From contig JAJKFL010000013.1 in the NCBI GenBank assembly GCA_021186555.1, positions 28,166,743-28,230,742 on the forward strand: DNA of 64,000 nt, in the 5' to 3' direction. A program made the translations under genes and the position numbers. This DNA is from Reticulitermes speratus. Lineage: Eukaryota > Arthropoda > Insecta > Blattodea > Rhinotermitidae. The number at the start of each line of letters is the position of its first letter. Position 1 is the first letter of the stretch. The notes under the pieces are model-generated. The model was not told the DNA's origin, ran no database searches, and saw only the letters and a program-made list of their open reading frames with translations. Positions 45,301 through 56,375 of the stretch are shown in pieces.

Positions 45301-46995
45301 AAGATTAGATTGGTATTTAAACTAGGCATCGAAGACTCTCACGGCAATATAATAATAAATCAGAGACGAGTATTGCAAATTTGGGAGAATTATATCACAG
45401 AGCTCTACGATCGAGCTAATCGACCAGAACATCTAGAAGTCGAACCTGAAGATGAAGTAGATGAAGACGAGAAAGGCCCTTATATTTTGCAAAGTGAAGT
45501 GGAAAAAGCTATCAAGGAGATGAGGGATAAGAAGGCTACAGGAGATGATGATATACCTGGGGATGTACTCAAAATGTTGGGAGAAGGTGGTCTAAGGCTA
45601 ATGACACAGATGATCAACAGCATGTATATAACTGGAGAATGGCCCAGAGATTTTATTGAAGTTACAATGATTGCCTTAAAGAAGAAGCCCAAAGCTACAA
45701 AATGCAGCGACCATCGCACAATCAGCATCATCGCTCATGCAGCAAAGATAGTAGCGAGGATACTTAGAAGAAGGATTGAGAGGAAAATTGAAGATGCACT
45801 TGGGGAAGATCAGTTTGGATTTAGAAGAGGAAAAGGAACTAGGGATGCAATTGGGATGCTGAGAATAATATCAGAACGAACCTTGGTCATAGATGAGGAA
45901 TTGTGTGCTTGCTTCATAGACTGGCAGAAGGCATTTGACCGTGTCAACTGGACCAAATTAATGCAAATCCTAAAAGGAATTGGGATAGACTGGCGCGAAA
46001 GATGATTGATCAGCAAATTGTACATGGAACAGAGTGTCAAAATACGACTGGACCAAGGGGAGACGAGAAGTGTGAAGATTGGAAGAGGAGTTAGACAAGG
46101 TTGCTGCTTGTCACCGATTCTGTTCAACTTATACAGCGAGTACCTTACCAAGGAAGCTCTTGAAGGGTTTGGAGAATTCAAAATAGGAGGACAAGTAATT
46201 CGCACTGTGAAATATGCAGATGACCTTGTGCTACTGGCTAGGGAAGAAAAGGTGCTACAGGGCATGATTGATAGACTAATTGAAATTGGAAGACGCTATG
46301 GAATGGAAATGAATGTGGGAAAAACTAAAGTAATGAAAATCTCAAGGCAACCATCCCCAATGAAAATTATGATAGATCAAAAACAATTGGAGAATGTGGA
46401 ATATTTCAATTATTTGGGTAGCATGATAACAAGTGATGCAAGGTGTACACGTGAAATTAAATCCAGAATTGCCATGGCAAAAAACGCATTCAACAAGAAG
46501 AAAAATCTTTTCACCAGCAAACTGGAATTAAATTTAAGGAAGAAACTAGTAAAGTGCTACATTTGGAGCATAGCTTTATATGGTGCTGAAACGTGGACAC
46601 TTCGGAAAGTAGATCAGAAGTATCTGGAAAGTTTTGAAATGTGGTGCTGGAGAAGAATGGAGAAGATCAGTTGGACCGATCGTGTGAGAAATGAAGAAGT
46701 ATTACACAGAGTCAAGGAGGAGAGGAATATACTACATACAATAAAAAGAAGAAAGGCTAACTGGATTGGTCACATCTTGCGTAGAAACTGCCTTCTGAAA
46801 CACGTGATTGAAGGAAAGTTAGAAGGAAGGATAGAAATGACGGGACGACGAGGAAGAAGACGTAAGCAGCTACTGGATGACCTTAAGGAAAATAAAAGAT
46901 ACTGGAAATTGAAAGAGGAAGCACTAGATCGCACCCTGTGGAGAACTCGCTTTGGAAGAGGCTACGGACCTGTCGTAAGACAGACTACAGAATGA
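45301..46995 (+). pseudogene. RTE-type reverse transcriptase, interrupted by one TGA
   Basis: RNA-directed DNA polymerase for target-primed insertion. In frame from 45301: DQFGFRRGKGTRD (about 45814-45852), then CFIDWQKAFDRVNW with the first catalytic Asp at 45919-45921. The stop TGA is at 46003-46005. Then come GVRQGCCLSPILFNLYSEYL (46090-46149), the catalytic box YADDLVLLA with its two Asp at 46219-46224, FNYLGSMIT, ALYGAETWTLRK and a basic tail MTGRRGRRRKQLLDDL. The order and wording match RTE/BovB proteins (family knowledge). The stop sits where these proteins usually have an Arg, so CGA to TGA at a CpG is the likely single lesion. It has no natural start, because the upstream part is missing. 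I am confident it is an RTE-like enzyme and less sure of the subfamily. Confidence 0.88.
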
Positions 46996-47060
46996 ATGAA
47001 TTCCGAAGTAGTCCTAAGTAATTCATATTTTGATTTAAATTGCTTACATCTTTTGTAATC
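45301..47060 (+). mobile_element. 5'-truncated RTE/BovB-type LINE
   Basis: Contains the reverse transcriptase and C-terminal tail of a non-LTR retrotransposon, but no apurinic endonuclease domain in front, so it is 5' truncated, the usual fate of LINE insertions. The 3' untranslated part after 46995 is short, and its exact end and any target duplication could not be fixed. Apart from one in-frame stop the coding frame is open for 1.7 kb, while all other LINE pieces in this window are shattered, so this is the youngest insertion here. Confidence 0.85.
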
Positions 47061-47640
47061 CAGTCATTTGTACCGAGATTCAGTAGCGCAAAATTGCATA
47101 TTCTGGGGGTCCATTGTCGTTGTGTTAAAGTGGAAAATCTTCATCTTAAAAATATACGTCAGTACACTCTCGCGATTATTTTCCATCGATCTGTGTAAGC
47201 GCATTACAGGCAGCTTAATGTGTGCAGTCCTCTCCTAGACATTTTTTTGTTCTTGGCTAAACCGGGCAAATAGGCACTTGTTCATAAACTACGATTAGAA
47301 GTAAGCCGTGCCGTATCTCAAAGTTAATTGGCGGTTTTTCACCGTAGAGTCTCAGGGCCAATAGCAGGGTAGTTCTTGCGGTATTTGTGGTTTACAAAGT
47401 GGCACTGTAGCAGGTTTTCTTCCGAGGACTACAGTTTTCCCCTCCAAGTTATCCCTACTCATCTATCATCAGAAGCTGATACAATAGGGCCATTTAAGGC
47501 CGCAGTACCAAGGGACTGAGCGTCAGTTCTCTCCTACTGAAGACATTAACATTAGTGGTCCTTATATGTAACAGAACACGTTGCTGTATGGCTTACCCTT
47601 TGATATTTTCTACTGTCAAATTAAAAATTATAAAAGCGTA
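47061..47640. other. Unassigned intergenic DNA
   Basis: Nothing recognised. Confidence 0.45.
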
Positions 47641-48110
47641 GGTTATAAAAAGATAAGCAATGTACGTATAACGTAACATTGTGGCGCGTTCGCGTACACG
47701 TAGTTGTCATGGAAACACAACAATACGTTCCCTTTTTATTTTTGGTGGCGTATACGTAGGTGTCAACAATAAAAGTGTTCAATGTTGACAGGGAAATGCA
47801 GCACTGGATTCCCTTTGCACTGTTGTCGAGCTACAAAATAAGTATTTCGTGCCGCCGTAAACAATACAAAAGTACGAGAACTCAGACCACCACGTACAGT
47901 GCCCGATATTTTTGTCTGATTGCAACTAAATGTGCAGCTTCTCCACAGATTTTCGTACAAATCCCCAATATCAAATTTCACTGAAATCCGTCCATTGGGA
48001 ACGGCGCTGACATATGGGGACAGACAGAAGGATGGACAGACATGACGAAGCTAATAGGCGCTTTTCGCGATGTAAGCGAACGCACCTTCAGATGTGTAAC
48101 TTTTCGGAGG
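47641..48110 (+). repeat. Interspersed repeat with GACAGACATGACGAAGC tail
   Basis: Reading the plus strand gives fragments VFNVDREMQHWIPFALLSSY and FVQIPNIKFH, then ATGGGGACAGACAGAAGG and GACAGACATGACGAAGCTAA. I recall this pattern as a widespread insect repeat tail encoding a spurious DRHDEAN-like peptide. The ends GTGGCGCGTTCGCGTACACG (about 47681) and, inverted, TGTAAGCGAACGCACC (48072-48087) may be weak terminal inverted repeats. The class is unknown to me. Confidence 0.4.
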
Positions 48111-48978
48111 ACAGCTGTCTCTACTCTTCCGCCAAGAACAAACAGGGAATTCTACTCCTTTCGACCCGTTATACAAAGCTAGTCTTCTCCAAGACGCACC
48201 GCCAACACAGACAATATATATGAGGCTTAAATTTGGAGGCGATTAAGCACACGGCCGCTCGAGTAACTAAGCTGCCGTTCTAGCAAAAGCCCAGTATGGT
48301 AAGGCATAATCTGTTGTAAAATTCCTGGACTAACAGAGGCTTTATGCACACCTTACAGGCCTGTATGTAACACTGTAAACAATGTCATTATGCTTATTGT
48401 GTAGAAATGTTAAATACTTATCTACGTTTGACCAAACCCAAGACAGTGAATACAGGACACACCCTTCCTCTTGTCAGAGAGGTGCCCTACAAAGACATTG
48501 ACTACAAAGTTCAACCAAAACCCGGTCACGAGTTACATCGGGGCTCGATCCCCCAAGAGGGAGGGACTGACTGTAGCATGTCTGCTTAGAAGATATCAGT
48601 TTTTGTTAACAACAAACCCCGGTAGGTCTCGGATAATACTGAAAACAGATACATTAAAGAGATTTTATGAGTAACGAACTAGACAAACTGACACAGAAGA
48701 GCACTAGTAACGACAGCCCAACACACACCATGAAGGACCATTCCCACGATACTTCATAACTTAAAAAAAGGTTGTAGTAGAACGCAATGGAAGTAAAATG
48801 TGCAGTTCTGACATAATCGGGAAGTACTTTTTGCACCCTACATGGACTACCATAAGCATGACCGAGAGAAAGCACGGACTCGCTTAGTCGTCCCATATGT
48901 CACTAATCACTCAAAAATTGCTCATTTTCCAATCAGTTCCGGCATTACTACGAGTACAACGCAGCTGATGCAAATTTC

Positions 48979-48980
<2 letters not shown>
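48111..48980. other. Unassigned intergenic DNA
   Basis: Short frames at 48407-48674 and 48654-48896 have no motif. Confidence 0.45.

Positions 48981-48981
<1 letters not shown>

Positions 48982-49021
<40 letters not shown>
48982..49021. repeat. (TA)n microsatellite
   Basis: Twenty TA dinucleotides directly abutting a MITE whose target site is TA. Confidence 0.95.
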
Positions 49022-49025
<4 letters not shown>

Positions 49026-49203
49026 CGGACTCGGTTACGTCCTGGAAGGGACTGAATATTTTGTGTCGTTATAAACGAGTGTTGTTATAACCGAGTAGTG
49101 TAACGTTATGGTTAACAATGAGGAATTAATTTGTACCACAGAATATCTGACGGTATTGACGAGGTGTCGTATAAACCGATGTCGTTATAACCGGGTTCGA
49201 CTG
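49022..49203. mobile_element. MITE-1 copy 2
   Basis: Starts CAGACGGACTCGGTTACG and ends CCGGGTTCGACTG. The interior is closely similar to the 26.98-27.17 kb copy (same GGGACTGAATATTTTGTGTC, ATAACCGAG and TTTGTACCACAGAATAT blocks). It is inserted at the edge of the (TA)n tract. Confidence 0.75.
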
Positions 49204-49215
49204 TGTGTATATATA

Positions 49216-49402
49216 CAGTCGAAATCGGTTATAACGTCGTTATGAAAGGGATTGAATATTTTGAGTCATTATAAACGAGTGTTGTTGTGAGCGAATACTA
49301 TAATGTAATGTTTAGCAGTGATAAAATAATTGTTACCGCAGAATATCCGAATATGGAGCAGGTATCGCATTAACCTATGTAGTTATAGCCGGGTTTTAGT
49401 GT
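49216..49402. mobile_element. MITE-1 copy 3 (diverged)
   Basis: Starts CAGTCGAAATCGGTTATAAC and ends near AGCCGGGTTTTAGTGT. Same internal order (GGGATTGAATATTTTGAGTC, ATTATAAACGAGTGTTGTTG, CCGCAGAATATCCGA) but clearly more diverged than copies 1 and 2, so it is older. It lies 12 bp after copy 2, separated by TGTGTATATATA. Confidence 0.7.
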
Positions 49403-49552
49403 GTGTGTATATACGATATATATGATAACAATAATGTATCTTCTTTCTTATGAGACCGGTGACATAGAAACACTTCGGCAATTATAACGTTGCTTACTGT
49501 GGTTACTGTGGTGGATTCTTGAGGATGATAAAACAGTAAATAGACCGGAAAT

Positions 49553-49677
49553 TAATCTATGTGCGTCTATCTATATAAATCTATGTGCGTCTATCTGTAT
49601 AAATCTGTTTGTGTCTATCTATACATATCTATGTGCGTCTGTCTATATAAATCTATGTGCGTCTATCTATATAAATC
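49553..49677 (+). repeat. 24-bp minisatellite, 5 copies
   Basis: Unit AAATCTATGTGCGTCTATCT plus ATAT. The landmark GTGCGTCT (third unit TTGTGTCT) occurs at 49561, 49585, 49609, 49633 and 49657, an exact 24-bp period. Because 24 is divisible by 3 it yields an open frame with a repeated octapeptide MCVYLYKS. No reason to think it is translated. Confidence 0.9.
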
Positions 49678-49825
49678 CCTTCATAATACAACTGTTCTGT
49701 CACTATTAAACTTTAGAAGAAAGAAACCCTTGACGAAACGGAGGAGATTCATTTCCGTAGTGTTTACAATATAACAACAAATTCAAATATACTCAGTCTA
49801 AACACAACTTTATTTTACAGATAAA

Positions 49826-49872
49826 ACCAGCTACATATTTCGGCTAATGATGGTAACCATCAACCGGCTGAT
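49826..49872 (-). repeat. Hammerhead-like decayed core
   Basis: On the minus strand AUCAGC ... GCUGG could form helix I. Between them lie CGGUUGA-U (vs CUGANGA-U), GG ... GCC, GAAA and UAUGUA. U4 and A6 are changed, so it cannot be active as it stands. The layout and the extra U after the core agree with the intact copies. Confidence 0.3.
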
Positions 49873-50389
49873 CACAAAAGTACAAAAAGCAAATATTTAC
49901 AGTTGCATTGGTGGTTAGAGACCTCGAACCTTACAAACGTAGCGTTTGTAGTTTGTTAGACACGTGTGTCAGTGGGTCGGCAATTACACACTGCCTCCAG
50001 TGTTGGCGGATGTGCACAGGTCGGATAGAACTTTACAGTAATTCGCATATAACTCTGTACAAAGAATCACTGTAGCAGAGTCAGTAAATGCAGATACATT
50101 AAAATCTTGAGCTGTCAGCTGGTACGATGGGGGACACAGCATACGAGTAATTACATGACCGTAACGACTGTAGCCTGAGGAAGACAACAGCAGTATAAAC
50201 CACTGCGCAGAAACAGGAAGATTCATAGAAACAAATGAATGATCAACGTGGAGAATATCATCTTGACAACAAATGAAGGCTGTACAAAGTACGCAACAAT
50301 ATATCTAACTAACTAACTAACTAACTCCATGCAGCAGAGTCCTTCCTAAGAAGCTAACAGGTCCTCAGCTAGTGAAGAAATTCCCCGCA
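49873..50389. other. Unassigned DNA with (AACT)n
   Basis: Five AACT-type repeats at about 50306-50326. The 80-codon minus frame at 49984-50226 has no motif. Confidence 0.45.
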
Positions 50390-50812
50390 TTTTATGGAAT
50401 CCGAAGGTTCATTGCCGCATTCACAAGAGCCCTATCCTGAGCCAGATCAATCCAGGTCATGCCCCACCATCCCTCTTCTTCGAGATTCATTTTAATATTA
50501 TCCTCCCATCTATGTCCACGTCTTCCAAGTTGTCTCTTTCCCTCAGATCTCCCCATTAAAACTATGTATGCAAATCTCCTGTCTTCCATACGTGCTACAT
50601 GCCCCGCCCATCACATTCTTCTTGATTTGATCACCCGAATAATATTTGGTGAGGAGTACATATCACAAAGTTCCTCGTTATGTAGTCTTCTCCACTCCCT
50701 GTTAGCTCGTCCTCTTCGGTCCAAATATCCTTCTCAGTATCCTATTCTTTAGCATCCTCAGCTTACGTTCCTCCCTCACTGTGAGAGACCAAGTTTCACA
50801 CCCAACCAGATT
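50390..50812 (-). pseudogene. RTE-like LINE 3' end, frameshifted
   Basis: On the minus strand, from 50802: CETWSLTVREERKLRMLKNR, then ILRRIFGPKR, a frame change, EWRRLHNEELCDMYSSPNII, a TGA where Arg is expected, [40 protein letters not shown] and [20 protein letters not shown] up to a TAA at about 50392. CETW parallels the AETW block of the RTE at 46 kb, which places this as the same region of a related but distinct RTE subfamily. The 65-codon open frame at 50392-50589 is its last exon-like piece, not a gene. Clear frameshifts make it non-functional. Confidence 0.75.
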
Positions 50813-51039
50813 TAAAGTAGTGTTCATAACCTCATCAATAGCATTCTACTTCTATCTATTCTTATTTTCTTGCGTTCTCATCACATTTCTTTCTTCTTTC
50901 TCCGTTTAATCGTCCTTCCTCTGTTTCAGTATTTCTGCCAACCTTTCTTTCTTTCAAACGTTCATTGATACATTAGGTCCTACATACAAGTACGCTAAGG
51001 ACTGCACTGACTAGATAAAGGTAATCGTCCTTGTGCTTA
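50813..51039. other. Pyrimidine-rich stretch, possibly more of the LINE remnant
   Basis: The minus-strand purine-rich sequence could be the upstream part of the same LINE copy, but I cannot read a convincing protein. Confidence 0.3.
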
Positions 51040-51215
51040 ATTAAGTACCACGCCAAGGAGGCAGATGTGGGACTGGAGGTACAGTTCCCAGCATTTTTAA
51101 CGTCGGCCTTAATAGAGGTGAATGTTAACTTTCACGCTCCGGCAGCTTTGCTCCAGGTATCCACTGCACAGAGAGGTGGGTGGGCGCCACAGCCGGTCAG
51201 GAAGCTTCGGAGAAG
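51040..51215 (-). mobile_element. SINE family B remnant
   Basis: Plus-strand order: TTTTTAACGTCGGCCTTAAT, GGTGAATGTTAAC, CGGCAGCTTTGCTCCAGGTA, GAGGTGGGTGGGCGCCACAG and CCGGTC. This follows the plus-strand image of the 2.94-3.23 kb copy (TTTAACCTCGGCGCTAAAT, CGGCTGCTTTGTCC, GAGGCTGGGTGGGCCCCAGG). The tRNA head is lost. Confidence 0.5.
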
Positions 51216-51929
51216 ATAAAACCCGGCGTTAGAAATATACTGCGTTACACTTTATTATATCCTCCGCATAATGAAGATCGTCTTTGGAACCGGTTTGTAA
51301 AGCCACTTCACCTCCATCATACAGCAAATCCTGCAAATGCTGTACCAAAGTACTCGAACTTTAGGGCTGGATAGAAACTTGTCTTACAATGTTGAAACGT
51401 CTAGGCATGTTTCTTTGTTCCGCTGTCATTCTACACAAACCTCACCGTCGTTAATTACATTTGACGTTAAGTTGTTTACCTTCTGTTCACACGCACCTAC
51501 TGGACTTTAACGTGCATCGTAACTTCGCAACTCCGCATGAGGTGTCTGATACTACTGTGTATTGCAAAGCCACCAATTACAGAGGGTCTGGATAATCCTG
51601 TGCATGTAAAAGGATCTCACTTACAGCAAAGCTACAGGACAGCCTAAGTTTCTGAACAGTATAGAACTGTCTGGAATATATTTCAACACACAACGCCCCA
51701 CAAAGGGTAACCGAAAGGTTAATCACCAAAGGAAGTAGTTTCAAGCCATCCATTCATTACACTGACCTAATGAAAGTCTAAAAATATGTATCCAGCCAAC
51801 TTTTAATCAAAACCCTTTTTGCTTCAAGCGTTTATATTCTGGTACTTCATTCGAGGATTCCCTACCGTAAAAAGATAGTCTATTAAGTTCAAACAAATGT
51901 TAAATACGAGAATAATTTAAATTTAAAAC
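51216..51929. other. Unassigned intergenic DNA
   Basis: Nothing recognised. Confidence 0.45.
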
Positions 51930-52085
51930 ACCGTGTTTGAGCGGATAGCACTCCTGATTCGTATTCGGGAGATCGCTGCTTCACATTTCGGCCCTGATGC
52001 CGGCTATTCTGAGTTTCCATGGTTTTACTAAGTTTCTCGAAACAAAGTTTAGGATAGTGCCTAAGGTTACGCTACTTCCGTTCCG
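51930..52085 (+). mobile_element. SINE-like repeat with degenerate tRNA head
   Basis: GTTTGAGCGGATAGCACTCC resembles a tRNA D-arm/A-box, and GCTTCACATTTCGGCCCTG sits where a B-box would be. GCCGGCTATTCTGAGTTTCC, then ATGGTTTT, follows. I recall a similar insect SINE body, but there is only one copy in this window and no target duplication is visible. Confidence 0.35.
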
Positions 52086-53049
52086 TTCAAACATTTTCTA
52101 ATCCTCTAATCCATTATTCCTTAATATGTTATCTTCGGAGGCTATGATCTTAGCTATTGATAAAGTAAATACAATAAGATAAATAAGTAGGTATATACAA
52201 TAAAACAAAACCCATCTGCGTACAAAGATAATTCATATGCAGGCTATACGACACTCTCACATTACGAGGCGACCCGGTATGGGTTTCTCTGCGAAGAATT
52301 AAACTTTGCACGAAGTTTTCATATTAACGTAAACGTAAATCGAAATTCCTTCTCAGATAGCACGTGTCAAACAACGTATATCTGTCTACGTGTCTCTTAC
52401 ATAGTCATCATCACATGTCATAATTTGTACACTAAACGACTACAGTTAGTAACTAGTTGGTGACTTCAAGTGGCACGACTCTTATATGAAAAAGCATTAT
52501 TTTCTGTTGAGTTTATCTACTACGCTGCTTCCTACTGCATTGTTGTTGTCTTATAAAATAACGTTACAATATTTTGACTAACCCAATTTAATACACGCAC
52601 ATTATCTTTCTGCCACACCTCGTGTTAGTGGTAAAGCCTTGGATCATACGAAATAGGAACTTATCTGACAGTTTGATCCTGTCGTTTCCTGTTTGGGCAT
52701 GTCTACACTTAACTATATGCTTCGACATGTATTTGAGTTTCACTATTTCTGTTTCGAAAACAGACACACGCCTGATACGTCTGTATCCAAACCGGAAATT
52801 AAATGGCTGCGTATTCGGGTTTAAACGCCGAAACGTTATATAGGCATAAGCGTGATATTTCCACGATTTTGTACCTATAGGGATAGTTAGCTTTATGCGT
52901 TATTAGAACAAAAGTCCATGAAATAGACTAATAATTGTAAGTCGGAGTGTGTTTTATGTGCGGTAAAAATTCGTCGCTAAGAGAAATCAGAAGCGGGGGG
53001 TGCTTTTCTGAATATGTAACGTGATTAAACAAATAGTAAATTATTATCA
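52086..53049. other. Unassigned intergenic DNA
   Basis: A 73-codon frame at 52622-52843 (+) has no motif. Nothing else is seen. Confidence 0.45.
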
Positions 53050-53540
53050 TTATTATTATTATTCCTCTGCGGTACGAACCTATCGCTTGCGAGAAAGTCT
53101 ATGGCCCATGCTAGAGTCCGGGGAAAGTGAAAGTACAAAAGTCTGTCTCGGAGAAAACCACTGGGACAAATATTGGTGTTTCTGTTTCGAAACTTAGTCA
53201 CAGAATGGTCAAAACGAAATTCGAGCATCAATCACTTCTTTGAAAAAACATTAACTGGCGCCGCCACTAGGAAATGAGGAAAATCCTGTCGAAAAAAGCC
53301 CAAATTGGAGTTGTTGCTAGGACACGACGAACACACGTTAGTAGGGGAAAATCCAAAGTTGAACCATTGATGGGATACGAATAAATACCACTCAGGGAGA
53401 ACCCATTTATCAGGTACAACCCAAACAAGAGTCGTTACTAAGAAACGGGAAAGAGCCACTCGGGAAAATTCAATCGCCCCGTAGAAACACAATTTACAGC
53501 CATTGCTGGGATAACAAGCCCGCGAGAACTTACAACCTGC
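53050..53540. repeat. Strongly diverged tandem repeat, about 50-68 bp spacing
   Basis: Blocks of the type TTGCTRGGAYACGA (53314, 53367, 53434 and 53502), each followed at a short distance by a GGGARAA-type block (GGGGAAAATCC, AGGGAGAACCC, CGGGAAAATTC), suggest an old degenerate minisatellite. A possible earlier unit lies near 53090-53160. It underlies the 135-codon minus frame at 53232-53639. An (ATT)n-like tract sits at 53042-53063. Confidence 0.4.
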
Positions 53541-53581
53541 AAAGCTTTCAGTGCATGCAGCGCCAATCCCCCAGCAATTTA

Positions 53582-53775
53582 TTTCAATAAATATGTAAAT
53601 ACTGCACTGCTTAACATCTAAAAAATATTTGGAATACATTAATGAAAAGTAAATACTTCAATATTCTCTAATTCATCAGTGTGAAACCTCACGATGATGA
53701 CCCTGTAATGTGATCGAAACAAGTAGTGGAAATATAATAAAACAATGCAGTAAAATATGCATTTATCTCGAATCA
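53582..53775 (+). repeat. Inverted-repeat element with decayed hammerhead-like core
   Basis: The arms are weakly paired (left AATATGTAAATACTGCACTG, right AACAATGCAGTAAAATATGC). Near 53690-53717 the sequence reads ACGATGA-U-GACC ... GAUC-GAAACAAGUA-GUGG: GAAA, a two-pair helix III and the GUA triplet are kept, but C3 and U4 are changed and helix II is poor. Layout agrees with copies A-D. Confidence 0.35.
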
Positions 53776-56044
53776 GTTATTGGTTTGTGATTACAGTTAT
53801 GTAAATTACACAATGGCTATATGGGCGAAGGTGAATTTCAGAAAGTAATCCTTCAGAAGTGTGCCCTGTACGTGCTTACATAAATAGACACGTACGTCAA
53901 GTACAAGCATTGGGACGTAAATTACATAAATGCGCTAACCACAAACGAAAAAAAAAAACAAATAAAAGAAGGAAAGAAAAAATGAGCATATAACGTCTAT
54001 ATCCTTAATTGAAAAAATACACTATATTTTTTCCTGCCATAAAACAAACTAAATTTTTGTGGAAAATGAAGAAAATATTTTTCGAAGTGAATAATGAAAT
54101 AGCGATTACAATTTTTAATCGCATGGAGCATAGTAATGCTAAAGCGTAGTTGTATTATAGTACTTACTCTCCTTAGCACCACAGCCTTGCACCTCTTCTA
54201 TCCTAGATACTCAGACTGGCGGTGGATCGAACTGCAAAAAGGTGTCTGCTGCAATGTAACAACACAAGCACGCAACCATGCGGCGAGCAGGATTCGAGAG
54301 TCATAAGAATATCGACATTTCAAAACGAAAGGAGGACGGGATCAACCATTACAGAACGTAAATTATATCTAGGCTAGCGAAAATGAAACAAACGATACAT
54401 TAATGTAGCTGTGTTATCAAGAACTTAAATTACTTATCTAATTTCCTTATACTTTGTGTCCGAAAAAGATGGTGGGGCTTCGGCAGGCTATAACTGGAAA
54501 TACCCACGAGATATCACATTAATTTTTGCGGCTTGACATTCTGCCATACAACCCGTTTGAAGGATGGCCGCCGAAGTTAAGACACTTTCGACTTTAGTTT
54601 CGTATGATCGTGCCAAGTGTGTGGTTGTCCGCAAAAAAAAAAGAAAAAAAAAGGCGCATTGTGTTTTGTTGTTAGCCGCCCACAAATCGGTTATTATTCT
54701 GAGACATACACTTTGGTGTGAATTTAATTAGAAACTATTTGCCTTACGTTCTAATTTCGCAAATTTTAATTACTTGAACGTCTTTATCATTCTCCAAATA
54801 TTCGCTTTCGAAACCCCACCACTCTTCTGCGGACTCCCCGTTTAGTAAATTTTTGTGATTCGTAAATCTTCTGAAACTTTTGTATATTCATATTCCCGAA
54901 GTTTCAAAATGACAAATGATGCTAACAGGGACTAATGATGAAGTCCAAGAATGTAAGTTTCGTAATAATTATGACATGCTGCGCTTGTTTCTAGAGATTT
55001 AAACTGCACTAAAATACTAATATTTATGAGGTATCCCATAACAGCGGGTTCAGAAATTGTAGTGACACTGGGGTAGAGGATGTCTGGGAGCAAAACTGTC
55101 TCTTTTCTTAAACACGATCGCACCACAACGATCTTAGCAACCAAGAAAGGATGCAAGTAAGTAATGCAGGTAAGAAGACATAGAACGTAGCAACAGTTTC
55201 AAAATATTTATGTAAGGCAGCACCTAAGCAAAACGCACGAACTCTGCCATTATATTGCCCACATGTAAGCGATTCCATTATGTACAGTGGCAAGTGCGAA
55301 GTGTGAAAACTCCATTAAAACATTCAGCGAACATGATAATGTTAACGAAATGGCGGGAGGAGAGGAAAGGGGCTCACCTCATTCCACGGGAGCTTTTCAG
55401 AGAAGAAACAAGTCTAAAATCGGGTACGAAAGTTGGCAGGTGAGGATCTTCAATTTATAGTACGGAGAATAAAGGTAAAAGAAGAGACTAATTAAGTCAG
55501 ATAATAAAAAGTTGAGTTTGCTTCAAATTCTACCTACATTTCTTAGAAGCAAAACGCTGCAAGTAGCAGGTGTGTTGACAGTTAGAATAATTAGTCGGAG
55601 TCAAAATTACAGTAGTTCACCAAATTACGTTTGTAAGAAAAATCTGGTGTGTTTTTATTTAACAATTAACTTGGTGAAAAACGGAGGTTTGTTTCAATAG
55701 CAATAAATTTTGACAGTTGAGGGTAACTCCACGTTCCCGAATTTTATTCCAACTACGAGTACATCCGAGGTCTAGCTCGAAAAGAACTTTGCAAATAAAG
55801 ACATGCTTGTTCTAACGCATGTGTTAGAAACCCCTCCCGAACTCCTTACGCACACAAATCGGAAACTTTCACTTGTCGTCACACGCAGTATAAATCACTA
55901 AGGACTTCGCAAGGTAATTGTAATTATTTCTCAACACGTATAGCAGCTGCAGAGCCAAAAATACGCCTAAATGTTTAACCGGTTATCTTGAAAAACTTTC
56001 GATACGAAAAACAGAATAAAATTAGTACAACTCAATTTACACTT
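53776..56044. other. Unassigned intergenic DNA
   Basis: No gene or repeat recognised. A-rich runs at 53948-53959 and 54632-54651 only. Confidence 0.45.
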
Positions 56045-56375
56045 GGAAGTGTGGGGCCGGGATGGCGTAATCGGTACAGCGACTCTACGGGGCGCGCGGT
56101 GGCGTAGTTGGTTGAGGCACTACGCTACAAACCGGAACGTCGCGGGTTCGATTCCCGATGGTGTCATTGGAATTAATTCCTTGACATAATCGTTTCGGTC
56201 GCCCTGGGGTCGACTCAGCCTCTAACAGAAATGAGTACCAGGAATATTTCCTGGGGGGTAAAGGCGGCCGGTGCGTAGGGCTGACAACCTTACCACCTTC
56301 ATGTGCCGATTGTCCAGAAATCTGGGAGCCTCAACCTCCTGGACCCCTCAGGGCCTGTCCAGGCCTGTAATGGGG
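56045..56375 (+). mobile_element. tRNA-headed SINE, family D
   Basis: Head GGTGGCGTAGTTGGTTGAGG (A-box) and CGCGGGTTCGATTCCCGATG (B-box, about 56143-56160) in the right order and distance. Body: AATTAATTCCTTGACATAAT, CGCCCTGGGGTCGACTCAGC, ATGAGTACCAGG and GTAAAGGCGGCCGGTGCGTA. A second truncated head (GGGATGGCGTAATCGGTACA, 56058-56077) lies directly upstream, so heads are duplicated or two insertions abut. The acceptor halves do not pair, so it is not a working tRNA gene. Confidence 0.7.
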
